64,000 bases of DNA, from assembly GCA_016714685.1 (NCBI GenBank), contig JADKCH010000001.1:496001-560000 (forward strand), in the 5' to 3' direction. This stretch comes from Candidatus Geothrix odensensis. GTDB lineage: Bacteria > Acidobacteriota > Holophagae > Holophagales > Holophagaceae. Positions 55,401-63,845 of the stretch are shown one piece after another (the stretch's first letter is position 1; each line of letters opens with the position of its first letter). A program made the translations under genes and the position numbers. The notes beneath the pieces are model-generated. The model was not told where the DNA came from. It did not search any database and saw only the letters and a list, made by a program, of their open reading frames with translations.

Positions 55401-55982
55401 CTAGGCCCGTTCCGAGAGATATGCCGCCAGGGCCCGGGGGAACAGCTCCATCTCGGCGGCATAGACCCGCCTCTGGAGGTCCTCCGGCGCGTCCCCGGCC
55501 AGAACGGGAACCCGCAGCTGGTCGAGGATCCGCCCGTGGTCGTACTCGTCGTCCACCAGGTGCACCGTGGCACCGGACTCGGCCTCTCCTGCCGCCAGGA
55601 CGGCGCGATGGACGTGCATGCCGTACATGCCGGGCCCTCCGTACCGGGGCAGGAGGCCCGGGTGGATGTTGAGGATGCGGCCGGCCCAGCGGGCCGGAAC
55701 CGTCAGCTTCTTCAGCCAGCCACAGAGGCAGATGACCTCGGCGCCGGCCGCCTCCGCCGCCTGGTAGCAGGCCTCCGAGAAGGCCTCGTCCGACTCGAAG
55801 TCCTTGCGGACCACCACCACCGTGGCCAGCCCTTCAGCCGCCAGCCGCGCGAGGCCGCCGGCCTTGGCCGTGGAGGCCAGCCCCAGCACCGGCAGGCCGG
55901 CCATCCGGCCCTCTCGGCAGGCCCCGAGCAGGTTCAGGGCGTTGCCGCCGGTGCCGGAGATGAAGAGGGCGAGCCGCTTCAC
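55401..55982 (-). CDS. purN: Phosphoribosylglycinamide formyltransferase
   Basis: 193 residues. LFISGTGGNALNLLGA at the N-terminus (GAR-binding loop), LCGWLKKLTV, the catalytic ILNIHPGLLPRYGGPGMYG (Asn, His) and GATVHLVDDEYDHGRIL (Asp). Uses 10-formyl-THF in purine synthesis. The ATG overlaps the pta stop (ATGA). The only purine gene in the window. Confidence 0.95.
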   Translation of the reverse strand: MKRLALFISGTGGNALNLLGACREGRMAGLPVLGLASTAKAGGLARLAAEGLATVVVVRKDFESDEAFSEACYQAAEAAGAEVICLCGWLKKLTVPARWAGRILNIHPGLLPRYGGPGMYGMHVHRAVLAAGEAESGATVHLVDDEYDHGRILDQLRVPVLAGDAPEDLQRRVYAAEMELFPRALAAYLSERA

Positions 55983-56983
55983 TGGAGGGCCGTCAGCACC
56001 ACCGTGTCGGCGATGTCCTGGGCGCTGCAGCCCCGGCTGAGGTCATTGGCCGGTTTCGCGAGCCCCTGGAGGAAGGGCCCGATGGCCGCGCAGCCACCCA
56101 TGCGCTCCGCGATCTTGTACGAGATGTTGCCGGCATCCAGGTCAGGGAAGACCAGCACGTTGGCCCGGCCCGCCACCGGTGAGCCCGGGGCCTTCTTCTG
56201 GCCCACGGAGGGCAGCAGGGAAGCGTCGGCCTGCAGCTCGCCGTCCACCGCGAGATCGGGCCGGCGCTCCTTGACGATGGCCAGGGCCGCGCGGACCTTG
56301 TCCACGCAGGGGTGCTCGGCGGAGCCGCGGGTGGAGAAGCTGAGCAGGGCCACGCGGGGCTCCACCCCCATGACGCTGCGGGCGTTCTCCGCCGCGGCGA
56401 TGGCGATGTCCGCCAGCTGTTCCGGCGTGGGATCGGGCACCACCGCGCAGTCGGAGAAGATCACCGCGCCCTGTTCACCGAAGGTGGAGTCGGGGTGGAT
56501 CATCAGGAAGAAGCTGGAGACGGTCTTGATGCCCTTGGCGGCGCCGATGGCCTGGAGGCAGGCGCGCACGGTCTCGGCGGTGGTGTTCAGGGCCCCAGCC
56601 ACCATGCCGTCGCAGTGGCCGTTCTGAACCAGCATGGCGCCGAACCACAGCGGGTTGTGGACGGACTCCAGGGCCTGGGCCTCCGTGATGCCCTTGGCCT
56701 TGCGGCGCTCGAAGTAGGCGCCGGCGAGTTCCTGCAGCAGCGGACTCGTGGCGGGCTCCACCAGGGTGGCTCCCTTCAGCGAGAGGCCCAAGTCCGCGCC
56801 CCGCGCCGCCATGGCGGCGGGGTCACCCAGGATGGTGAGGCGGCAGAGGCCCTGGTCCAGCAGCAGCTGGGCCGCCTGGAGGGTGCGATCCTCGCGGCCC
56901 TCGGGCAGCACGATGTGGCGCTGCAGCTCCTTGGCGCGGGCCCGGAAGCGCTCCATCCAGAGGGTGTGGTTGGCGTGGGACAT
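55979..56983 (-). CDS. pta: Phosphate acetyltransferase
   Basis: 334 residues, single-domain Pta. HIVLPEGREDRTLQAAQLLL, GMVAGALNTTAETVRACLQA, SSFFLMIHPDSTFGEQGAVI, LLSFSTRGSAEHPCVDKVR and VLVFPDLDAGNISYKI. Interconverts acetyl-CoA and acetyl phosphate; the acetate kinase gene is not adjacent. The window also has a Pta-like domain fused to the malic enzyme, but this is the likely catalytic one. It lies 18 nt after the unknown gene. Confidence 0.93.
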   Translation of the reverse strand: MSHANHTLWMERFRARAKELQRHIVLPEGREDRTLQAAQLLLDQGLCRLTILGDPAAMAARGADLGLSLKGATLVEPATSPLLQELAGAYFERRKAKGITEAQALESVHNPLWFGAMLVQNGHCDGMVAGALNTTAETVRACLQAIGAAKGIKTVSSFFLMIHPDSTFGEQGAVIFSDCAVVPDPTPEQLADIAIAAAENARSVMGVEPRVALLSFSTRGSAEHPCVDKVRAALAIVKERRPDLAVDGELQADASLLPSVGQKKAPGSPVAGRANVLVFPDLDAGNISYKIAERMGGCAAIGPFLQGLAKPANDLSRGCSAQDIADTVVLTALQ

Positions 56984-57001
56984 GGATTCCTCCGTGAGGG
57001 T

Positions 57002-57343
57002 TCAGGCCGTGGGTGGCTGTGGGGGGGAGACGAGGAAGGCGCGGGCCTCCTGGCCCGTGCGATTCCTGAAGGTCTCGGCCAGGCTCGGCGCGCCTGAGCT
57101 GGCCTCGTCGAGGTACATCGCCTCTACGCGATGCATGGGCAGGAAGCGGGTGCCGAGGGCCACCTGGTCGGATTCGCCCGTACGCACCAGGGAGAGCACC
57201 TCCTCCCAGGGCGTCAGGTCCAGGCCCCGGAGGGCGATGCCCGCCGCGTCCAACCCGAGCAGGGCGCCCCAGATGCGCTCCCGGGGCGCCTGGAGCACCA
57301 CCACCACCAGGTCACCGGCTTCGAAGGGCATGGTCAGGGGCAT
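57002..57343 (-). CDS. Small protein of unknown function
   Basis: 113 residues, GGAGT before the ATG. The N-terminal half has beta-strand character (FEAGDLVVVVLQAPRERIWG, LLGLDAAGIALRGLDL), followed by a probable helix-rich C-terminal half (APSLAETFRNRTGQEARAFL). The strand pattern resembles Sm-like or PRC-type beta-barrels, but I assign no family. Located between the aldehyde dehydrogenase (21 nt) and pta (18 nt), so probably co-expressed with both. Confidence 0.7.
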   Translation of the reverse strand: MPLTMPFEAGDLVVVVLQAPRERIWGALLGLDAAGIALRGLDLTPWEEVLSLVRTGESDQVALGTRFLPMHRVEAMYLDEASSGAPSLAETFRNRTGQEARAFLVSPPQPPTA

Positions 57344-57364
57344 GTCGAGACTCCGGAACGGAAC

Positions 57365-58696
57365 TTAAAGCGCAGGGCCTTCCACGATCAGGCGGCCCTC
57401 CGTGAAGCCCTCCATGGCCCAGCGGGGTCCCTCGAAACCATTGCCGCTGGCCCCAACGCCACCAAAGGGCGCGGCATCCAGCCGGAAAGTGGGGGGCAGG
57501 TTCAGGAGGACTCCGCCGGCCCTCAGTTTCGCTTCCGCCAGGCGGAGATGCCGCTGGTCCCGGCTGTAGGCGCTGGCCCGCAGCCCAAAGCGCGTGGCCG
57601 CCGCCCGGTCGAGGCCCTCGTCGAAGGTGGCCACCCGGGTCAGCACCGTCACGGGGGCGAAGGCCTCTTCCCCCTGCAGCGGATCCTCCTCCCGCACGCC
57701 CGTGAGGATGGCCGGCGGCAAGAGCGCGCCCTCACGAACCCCTCGCAGCAGGACCGAGGCACCGGCACACACCACGCGATCCAGGCTGGCGTCCATCCGG
57801 ATGGCGGTGGCCTCATCGATGAGCGGCCCCACCACCGTCGCGGGATCCATGGGATCGCCCACGGGGAGGGCCTGCACCGCCTTGACGAAGGCTGGCACGA
57901 AGGCCTCCCAGAGGCGCTGGTGCACGTAGATCCGCTGGGCCTTGGAACAGCTCTGTCCGGCCCCGGCCACGGCCGCCGGCGCGAGGTGCCCGGCCACCGC
58001 CGCGGCATCCACCCCCTCGTCCACCACCACGGCCCCGTTGCCCCCCAGCTCCAGCAGCAGCCGCTTCCCGGCCAGGACCTGCTCGAGGTGCCGGCCCACC
58101 CGCTCCGAACCGGTGAAGCTCACGGCCGAGATGCGGGAATCCCGGGCCAGGGCCTCGGCCCGGACAGGGTCCGGATCGGCCAATTGCAGCAGGTGGTCGG
58201 GAGCCGCGACCCGCAGCCTTGCCGCCTCGAAACTCTCCCACAGAAGCCGGGAAGTCCTGGGTGCCTGGGGGCAGGGCTTCCAGAGGACGCTGCACCCCAC
58301 GCCGAGCGCCGGCGCCAGCTTGTGCATCGCCAGGTTCACGGGGAAGTTGAAGGGCGTGATGGCCAGCACGGGACCAAGGGGAAAGCGGCGGAGAGTGGCC
58401 CGGCAGCCGTCCGCCCCGGCCATCAGGTCGTAGGGGATGCTCTCGGCTCCGAACGAAGCCACCGCGTCGATCGTGGCTTTCAGGGTGGCCTCGGCCCGGC
58501 CGACTTCTCCCCTGGCGAGGGTGATGGGCTTACCAGTCTCCCGGGTCATCTCCAGGGCCATTGGCTCGCGAACCGGAGCCAGGGCCTCCAGCCAAGCCTC
58601 CAGCAGGCGCCTCCGGATCAGCCGGGAGGCACCGCTCCACGCGCCGAAGGCCTGCAGGGACTGGTCTGCCAATCCTTCCCATCCCTCTGCGCTCAT
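57365..58696 (-). CDS. Aldehyde dehydrogenase family protein
   Basis: 443 residues, shorter than the usual 470-490. The catalytic residues are visible: the Asn in ITPFNFPVNLAMHKLAPAL, KPCPQAPRTS, the glutamate in LLLELGGNGAVVV, and nucleophile Cys in AGAGQSCSKAQRIYVH; FGGVGASGNGFEGPRWAM near the end. Closest in appearance to succinate-semialdehyde or lactaldehyde/glyceraldehyde-type NAD(P) enzymes; substrate not determinable. First gene of the eight-gene run. Confidence 0.85.
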   Translation of the reverse strand: MSAEGWEGLADQSLQAFGAWSGASRLIRRRLLEAWLEALAPVREPMALEMTRETGKPITLARGEVGRAEATLKATIDAVASFGAESIPYDLMAGADGCRATLRRFPLGPVLAITPFNFPVNLAMHKLAPALGVGCSVLWKPCPQAPRTSRLLWESFEAARLRVAAPDHLLQLADPDPVRAEALARDSRISAVSFTGSERVGRHLEQVLAGKRLLLELGGNGAVVVDEGVDAAAVAGHLAPAAVAGAGQSCSKAQRIYVHQRLWEAFVPAFVKAVQALPVGDPMDPATVVGPLIDEATAIRMDASLDRVVCAGASVLLRGVREGALLPPAILTGVREEDPLQGEEAFAPVTVLTRVATFDEGLDRAAATRFGLRASAYSRDQRHLRLAEAKLRAGGVLLNLPPTFRLDAAPFGGVGASGNGFEGPRWAMEGFTEGRLIVEGPAL

Positions 58697-58837
58697 GGCC
58701 CACCATCAAGATGCGCCGGCAGTTCCGGCTCCATCCAGCATATCCGCCGTTCTGCGCGGCTTCCCAGGAACCCTGTCACATCATGGGAACCGGGGATTCA
58801 AGCCGGAAGCGGCTAGACTGGACCTCAGGAGCACCCC

Positions 58838-59023
58838 ATGACCAAGCCGCTCGTCCCCGCCGACCTCCTGAAGTCCGTTCAGGCCGCGGACAAGCCCGCC
58901 TCCACGGCCTCGGCCGGGAAGCCCAAGGCGACCGCCGGCCCCAAACCCGCTGTTCGAGCCTCCACCAAGCCCCAGGGCAAGAGTGGTGTGGCGCACACCC
59001 GCATGAGCAACCGCGGGAAATAA
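58838..59023 (+). CDS. Small basic Ala/Lys/Pro-rich protein, 61 residues
   Basis: Has AGGAG 6 nt before the ATG and a TAGACT -10-like box at 58814-58819. N-terminal MTKPLVPADLLKSVQAADKP is helical-looking; the rest is a Lys/Ala/Pro-rich tail ending GVAHTRMSNRGK. Strongly basic and probably disordered, like a nucleic-acid-binding tail. The stop codon lies one base before the stop of the convergent MgtC-like gene. No family recognised. Confidence 0.55.
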   Translation: MTKPLVPADLLKSVQAADKPASTASAGKPKATAGPKPAVRASTKPQGKSGVAHTRMSNRGK

Positions 59024-59024
59024 C

Positions 59025-60341
59025 TCAGCGCACCCAGGCCTGGAGCCAGGCCACCAGCAGGGCCGCCGCGAGGGATCCCCCGAGCAACGCGGTCAGGCGG
59101 AGGCCGAACGCGCGTCCTCCGGAAATCCAGGCGAATCCAGCCTTGGCCAGAGTGTTGCTCCCGATGGCCAGGATGATGGCCAACACGGCGCTGGACGCCG
59201 GCAACCCCACGTCCCGGACCTGACTGCTGACCGCCAGGGTGATGGCATCCACATCAGCCAGACCCGAGAATCCGGCAGCCACGAACAGGCCCCTGTCCCC
59301 GAACCAGGCCCGGGCCGCCGCCGAGGCCAGCAGGACGGCGGCCAGCGCCAGACCCCAGGCCGTGGCCCGCTTCAGATGGAAGGGATTGCGGACCGCCACC
59401 TCCTCCCCCGTTGCGTCCATGGCCCCCGTTCGGTAGATCCACCCACCGGCTCCGAGCAGCACCAGCACCATGGCCGCCATGGGCAGCAGCAAGGGCCTGG
59501 CCAGGGTCAGTCCGCCCACCACGCCTGCCAAAATGGCCACGCGTAACCCCATCACCGAGCAGGCCAGCAGCACCGCCACCTGGCCAGGGTCCTTCAAGGA
59601 CGGGTCCTCGCGGGCCTGCCGGGACATGGAAACGGTCACCACGGTGGAGCTGACCAGGCCACCAACCAGGCCGGTCATCAAGGCGCCGCGGCGGGCGCCC
59701 AGCAACCGGTTCAGCGCATAGCCCAGGAAGTCCGCGGCTGCAATCAAAGCCACCATCCACCCCACCTTGCGGGGTGAAAGGACGCCATATGGATCGAGGG
59801 TGTGCTCCGGGAGCATCGGCAGCAGGATCGCGAAGACGATAAGCAGCTGGATGGAGGCCGTCAGGTCCTCGCGCTGCAGCCTCGGGATCCAGGCCCTGAT
59901 CCAGGGCTTGGAGAGCAGCAGAAGGGTGACGATCACCGCGACGGCCACCGCCAGCAGGGCATCGCGCGTGAGCAGCATCCCCAGCAGCGGCGCTGAAAGG
60001 GCGGCGATCTCGGTGGTGAGCCCACGATCAGATGAGCTGGTCTCGAAGTAGAAGAGACCGATCATCAGTGCCGCGAAGGCCATGACCGCGATGGGCATGG
60101 CCAGGCTCTCGCCCCCGACTTTCACGGAGATCCAGCCGAGCAGCGTCAGCAGCGAGAAGGTTCGGGCACCCAGGCTGCCGTGCCTTTCCCAAGTCTCATC
60201 GCCAGCCCGCCGGTGGAATGGTTGGTCAGGCCCCTCCTGGCGGCGCTCGAAGCCGCTCCGCTCCCGCTCGAGGCCCATCATCAGCCCCAGTGCCACGGCC
60301 GTGGCGGCTTCCTTGAGAGTGGACAGATCCAGGCTGAGCAT
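59025..60341 (-). CDS. MgtC/SapB-type and DUF4010 membrane protein
   Basis: 438 residues with about 12 membrane helices; ATG preceded by AAGGGGA. The N-terminal MgtC-like part (AVALGLMMGLERERSGFERR, GSLGARTFSLLTLLGWISV) is followed by a DUF4010-like part (RGALMTGLVGGLVSSTVVTV, GFSGLADVDAITLAVSSQVR). Members are linked to magnesium or membrane-potential homeostasis but are not proven transporters. Full length. Confidence 0.88.
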   Translation of the reverse strand: MLSLDLSTLKEAATAVALGLMMGLERERSGFERRQEGPDQPFHRRAGDETWERHGSLGARTFSLLTLLGWISVKVGGESLAMPIAVMAFAALMIGLFYFETSSSDRGLTTEIAALSAPLLGMLLTRDALLAVAVAVIVTLLLLSKPWIRAWIPRLQREDLTASIQLLIVFAILLPMLPEHTLDPYGVLSPRKVGWMVALIAAADFLGYALNRLLGARRGALMTGLVGGLVSSTVVTVSMSRQAREDPSLKDPGQVAVLLACSVMGLRVAILAGVVGGLTLARPLLLPMAAMVLVLLGAGGWIYRTGAMDATGEEVAVRNPFHLKRATAWGLALAAVLLASAAARAWFGDRGLFVAAGFSGLADVDAITLAVSSQVRDVGLPASSAVLAIILAIGSNTLAKAGFAWISGGRAFGLRLTALLGGSLAAALLVAWLQAWVR

Positions 60342-60360
60342 GGTGGTCCCCTTGCCCTGA

Positions 60361-60834
60361 CTAATCGGCCAGATGCCAGATTTGAATGTGACTGGTGCGT
60401 TTCAGCACGGCGACCACCAGGTCCGGCGCGGGCGTTCCGAAGGTGCGCACCCTGAAGGCCTCCGTTCCGGGGAGCTGAACCACATGAACCGAGGCCCCCC
60501 CGGGGAAATCCGGGTGCCGGGCCAGAGGGCGGGCCAGTGCCTCCAGATCAAGCGCCTCCAACCAGCCTGGGGCCAGCGGCGCCGTCCGGGCCCCGGGGAC
60601 CAGAGCCCCCACCTCCCTGGCCTGCAACAAGACGACATGCCAGGCGCCGTCCACCCGGCCACGCCAGCAGAGGAAGGGTGGCAGGGAACCGAAACTGACC
60701 CCGCCCTTGCTCACGCTGGGCCAGGCGCGCAATGAGGCCAAGCCCGCCTCATCCGCGGCCTCCATGGCGAGGATCGCGAGATCGGGCGAGACGGGGGGGA
60801 CCCAGGGGTCGACGCTCAGCATCCCGTCGAGCAT
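60361..60834 (-). CDS. Protein of unknown function
   Basis: 157 residues if the start is the ATG at 60834; ATG 60822 is another choice. Contains LAILAMEAADEAGLASLRAW, FLCWRGRVDGAWHVVLLQAR and a C-terminal VRTFGTPAPDLVVAVLKRTS. Alternating strand-like segments suggest a compact alpha/beta domain; no motif recognised. It is divergent from bshC, with 84 nt between starts, and lies 20 nt before the MgtC-like gene on the same strand. Confidence 0.55.
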   Translation of the reverse strand: MLDGMLSVDPWVPPVSPDLAILAMEAADEAGLASLRAWPSVSKGGVSFGSLPPFLCWRGRVDGAWHVVLLQAREVGALVPGARTAPLAPGWLEALDLEALARPLARHPDFPGGASVHVVQLPGTEAFRVRTFGTPAPDLVVAVLKRTSHIQIWHLAD

Positions 60835-60917
60835 CGCATATCGGGTAGGCTGGGGCCCATGTGTACCGTGATCGAACGGGTGCTGTCCCGATGGCCCTGG
60901 TCCCCCTGGGGCCACCC

Positions 60918-62090
60918 ATGAACCCCAGGCCCGTCATCGCCACCGGCCAGCAGATCGGCGCGGGCTGGAGCCCGGCCCTGGCCATCGCGAAGGCCCTGGC
61001 GGCCCTGGCCGAGGCCCGCCGCACCGGGGCCGAGGCAGTCTACTGGCTGGCCGACGAGGACCACGACCGCGCAGAGGTGGCCTCCGTGGTGGGCTGGGAC
61101 GGACCCCGGCTGGTGCGCCACCGGTTCCGCTTCGACACCCGCCCCGGCACCGCCACGGGCTGGCTGCCCTGGACGCCCCAGCATCAGACCGAGGCCACGA
61201 AGCTCTGGGGACCCCTGCCTGAGCCGGAGGACCCCACCCTGCGCGGCCATGTCCTGGCCCTGGGCCAGCCCCTTTGGGAGCGCGGCCTCCGCCCCTTCTC
61301 CCCCACCGATCCCGCGGTGCGGGAGCCCATCCAGTCTGAGCTGGAGCGCTGGCGGACACTGGACCTACAGGCGGGGCTCGTCCAGCAGGCCGACCGCCTG
61401 ACAGCCCAGGGCGCCCCCTTGCCGCTGGACCCGCGGGTCCAGGCTCCCTGGTTTTCCCTGGACCCCAGGACGGGGCGGCGGCAGCGCCTGGAGCCCGGCG
61501 AGGCCCTCGCCAAGGGGCTCTGGCTGAGCCCGGGCGCCGCCCTCCGGCCCCTGATGCAGTCCCTGCTGCTGCCGGTCGCGGCGGTGGTGCTGGGCCCCTC
61601 CGAACGGGCCTACTGGCGGCTCTGCGAGCCCTTGTGGGATCTTGTGGATCTGCCCGCGCCGAAGATCCTGCCGCGCCCCAGCGTGTTCGTCGTGCCTGCC
61701 GGATTTCGCGTCGCCCCTGACCAGTTGGATGCGCTTCGTCTGGGTGCCTGGGAGAGCCTCGACTCCTGGTCTGGCGCGTTCCCGACCGGTATGGTCCAGG
61801 AGACTCCGCCGGATTCAGATTGGCCCCTCCCAATCCAGGAGCGCTTCCGGCGTGAGCAGGCCCGCAGCCGCACCCGCCTGGGGAAGCTGGATCGCCGACT
61901 CCATCGGGAGGCGACCAGCCGAATGCTGGGCGGCGATCCGGAGTTCCTCCGGCAATCCCTCTTCCCCTTCGGGCGCCCCCAGGAGCGGGTGATTCCGGGC
62001 GTGCCATGGTTGCGGTCCGGTGCCCTGCTCGATGCCATCCTCGAACGCATGGACGGAACCCGCCCCGTCATCCTCGTGGAGGAACCATGA
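60918..62090 (+). CDS. bshC: Bacillithiol biosynthesis cysteine-adding enzyme BshC (short form)
   Basis: 390 residues from the ATG at 60918; an in-frame GTG at 60861 would add 19. N-terminal VIATGQQIGAGWSPALAIAK and YWLADEDHDRAEV correspond to the TGQQ and EDHD-like motifs of BshC, and the C-terminal SLFPFGRPQERVIPGVPWL to its LFP-x-G-x-x-QER segment. Bacillus BshC is about 540 residues; this one begins right at the TGQQ motif and is missing the N-terminal part. It would add cysteine to glucosaminyl-malate in bacillithiol synthesis. The stop overlaps the bshB1 start (ATGA). TAGGCTGG at 60846 is a likely -10. Confidence 0.85.
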   Translation: MNPRPVIATGQQIGAGWSPALAIAKALAALAEARRTGAEAVYWLADEDHDRAEVASVVGWDGPRLVRHRFRFDTRPGTATGWLPWTPQHQTEATKLWGPLPEPEDPTLRGHVLALGQPLWERGLRPFSPTDPAVREPIQSELERWRTLDLQAGLVQQADRLTAQGAPLPLDPRVQAPWFSLDPRTGRRQRLEPGEALAKGLWLSPGAALRPLMQSLLLPVAAVVLGPSERAYWRLCEPLWDLVDLPAPKILPRPSVFVVPAGFRVAPDQLDALRLGAWESLDSWSGAFPTGMVQETPPDSDWPLPIQERFRREQARSRTRLGKLDRRLHREATSRMLGGDPEFLRQSLFPFGRPQERVIPGVPWLRSGALLDAILERMDGTRPVILVEEP

Positions 62091-62821
62091 GCCCCACTGC
62101 CCTCCAAGACGGATGCGACATCCTGGCCATCGGGGCCCATCCCGATGACGTGGAGGTCCACGTGGGCGGGATCCTGGCCCTGGCCTCGGATCGAGGCCTG
62201 AAGGCCGCCATCCTCGATCTCACCAGCGGCGACCTCGGTACGCGCGGCACCGCGGAGACACGCCGCCTGGAGGCGATGGAGGCCGCCCGGATCCTCGGCG
62301 TGACCAGGCACGTGCTGGACTTCCCCGATGGCCGCTTCACCGAGGAGGAGGCCTACCGGGTGCGGCTCATGACGGAGCTCCGCAGGCTCCGTCCCCGGGT
62401 CCTGATCCTGCCAGCACCGGAGGACCGCCATCCCGACCACCGCCGCGCCCACCGCCTCACCCGGGAGGCTGCCTACTACGCGGGATTGAAGAACTACCCC
62501 TGCCCCGGTTCCCCGTTCCGGCCCGAGGCCGTGGCCTGGGTCGGTGGCGAGAACCCCGGTCTTCCCGATCTGCTGGTGGATGTCAGCGCCGTGTGGGAGC
62601 GCCGCATGGCGGCCTTCGACGCCTTCGGCAGCCAGTTCGACCAGGATCCGTCGCAGCCCGTCACCCGCATCGCGCACCCCGCCTTCCGCCGTGGGGTCCT
62701 GGGCCGCGCCATGCACTGGGGCTCGCTGCGCATGTGCGACTGGGCCGAGGCTCTGTGGTGCGAACGCCCTGTTGCAAAGCCTCTGACCAACCTTCTTGCC
62801 CGCCTGGAAGAGTCTGAGTGA
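62087..62821 (+). CDS. bshB1: Bacillithiol biosynthesis deacetylase BshB1 (PIG-L family)
   Basis: 244 residues; GAGGAA before the ATG, which overlaps the bshC stop. PIG-L/LmbE fold: ILAIGAHPDDVEVHVGGILA (zinc AHPDD), the BshB1-type LTSGDLGTRGTAETRRLEAM, and RHPDHRRAHRLTREAAYYAG (second metal His). Deacetylates N-acetylglucosaminyl malate. The adjacent bshC makes bacillithiol the probable role rather than another LmbE substrate; bshA is not in the window. Confidence 0.92.
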   Translation: MSPTALQDGCDILAIGAHPDDVEVHVGGILALASDRGLKAAILDLTSGDLGTRGTAETRRLEAMEAARILGVTRHVLDFPDGRFTEEEAYRVRLMTELRRLRPRVLILPAPEDRHPDHRRAHRLTREAAYYAGLKNYPCPGSPFRPEAVAWVGGENPGLPDLLVDVSAVWERRMAAFDAFGSQFDQDPSQPVTRIAHPAFRRGVLGRAMHWGSLRMCDWAEALWCERPVAKPLTNLLARLEESE

Positions 62822-63801
62822 ACCGCTTCGAGTCCGACCTCCTCGCGCAGATCCAGCGGCGTGGCGACGGCGTCACGGGCAGGGTGCTGGTGGCCTGCTC
62901 GGGCGGGGGCGATTCCGTGGCCCTGCTGCTCCTGCTCTGGACGCTGCGCAAGAGCCTGGGGCTGGACTTGTCGGTGGCCCACGCCGATCACGGCCTGCGG
63001 CCGGAATCCGCGGAGGATGCGGATTTCGTCCGCCAGCTCTGCCGCGCCCTGGACCTCGACCTGGCGGAGGCCAGCCTGGGCGTCCGGGCCCACGCCCAGG
63101 AGCAGGGCATCGGTCTCGAGATGGCCGCCCGGGAGCTGCGCTGGGACTGGCTGCGCCAGGAGGCTGAGCAGGCCGGTGCCGCGGTGGTGGCCACGGGGCA
63201 CACGCTGGATGACCACACTGAGACCGTCTTCATCCGCCTCGCCCGGGGTGGCGGGCTGGGCTGCCTGCACCCCCTGGCGCCACGCCAGGAGCTGCGCTGG
63301 TCCCCGCTGGCGGAGATCCGGCGCGCCGAGCTGCGGGACTACCTGGCCTCGCGGAAGGTTCCCTGGCGGGAGGACGCGAGCAACGGCGAACCCTTCACCC
63401 CGCGCAACCGCTGGCGGCCGCTGCTCGTGGACCTTCGGCAAGAGGCCCCAGGCCTGGACCGGCACCTCTTCGAAACGCACCGCCAGGCGGCGGAGGCGGA
63501 GCGGCTGGCGCGAAGCCTCGTCCTCAGCTGGGAGGGTTCCCGCTGGTTCATCGCGGATGAAGGCATCGTGTTCAAAAAGGGGGGCTGGGACGAGGTGGAA
63601 CTGCGTTGGACGCTGGAATCAGCCTTCCGCCGACTGGGCTGGGCGAGGGAGGCCGACCTGCTCCGGGGCCTCGCGCCCTGGCTGGTCGCGCGGCTCGTCC
63701 AGGGCCGCCAACCCTCGTCCTGGGGGAATTTCCACCTAAACCCTGAACCACTGGCAGGGTATCTGCATCTAAGACAAGGTCCGCTGCCTTCCCGGACCTA
63801 G
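62818..63801 (+). CDS. tilS: tRNA(Ile)-lysidine synthase
   Basis: 327 residues from a GTG that overlaps the bshB1 stop (GTGA). N-type ATP pyrophosphatase: P-loop VACSGGGDSVALLL, AHADHGLRPESAEDADFV, GHTLDDHTETVFIRLARGGG and PWREDASNGEPFTPRNRWR. Makes lysidine-34 on the AUA-reading tRNA. It is the short form with no separate C-terminal TilS domain pair. Next to ftsH, an old and common gene order. Confidence 0.95.
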   Translation: MNRFESDLLAQIQRRGDGVTGRVLVACSGGGDSVALLLLLWTLRKSLGLDLSVAHADHGLRPESAEDADFVRQLCRALDLDLAEASLGVRAHAQEQGIGLEMAARELRWDWLRQEAEQAGAAVVATGHTLDDHTETVFIRLARGGGLGCLHPLAPRQELRWSPLAEIRRAELRDYLASRKVPWREDASNGEPFTPRNRWRPLLVDLRQEAPGLDRHLFETHRQAAEAERLARSLVLSWEGSRWFIADEGIVFKKGGWDEVELRWTLESAFRRLGWAREADLLRGLAPWLVARLVQGRQPSSWGNFHLNPEPLAGYLHLRQGPLPSRT

Positions 63802-63845
63802 TAAACTGGAGGGCCACCTGGGCTCCGGCCCCAAGGAGTGACCCT

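Noticed and set aside
53823..56627. 934-codon plus-strand open frame opposite nnr, purN and pta
   Set aside because: Antisense of three conserved enzymes; no domain or ribosome site.
62818..63801. SGGGDS in place of SGGxDS in tilS
   Set aside because: The variable position tolerates Gly in this family; not unusual.
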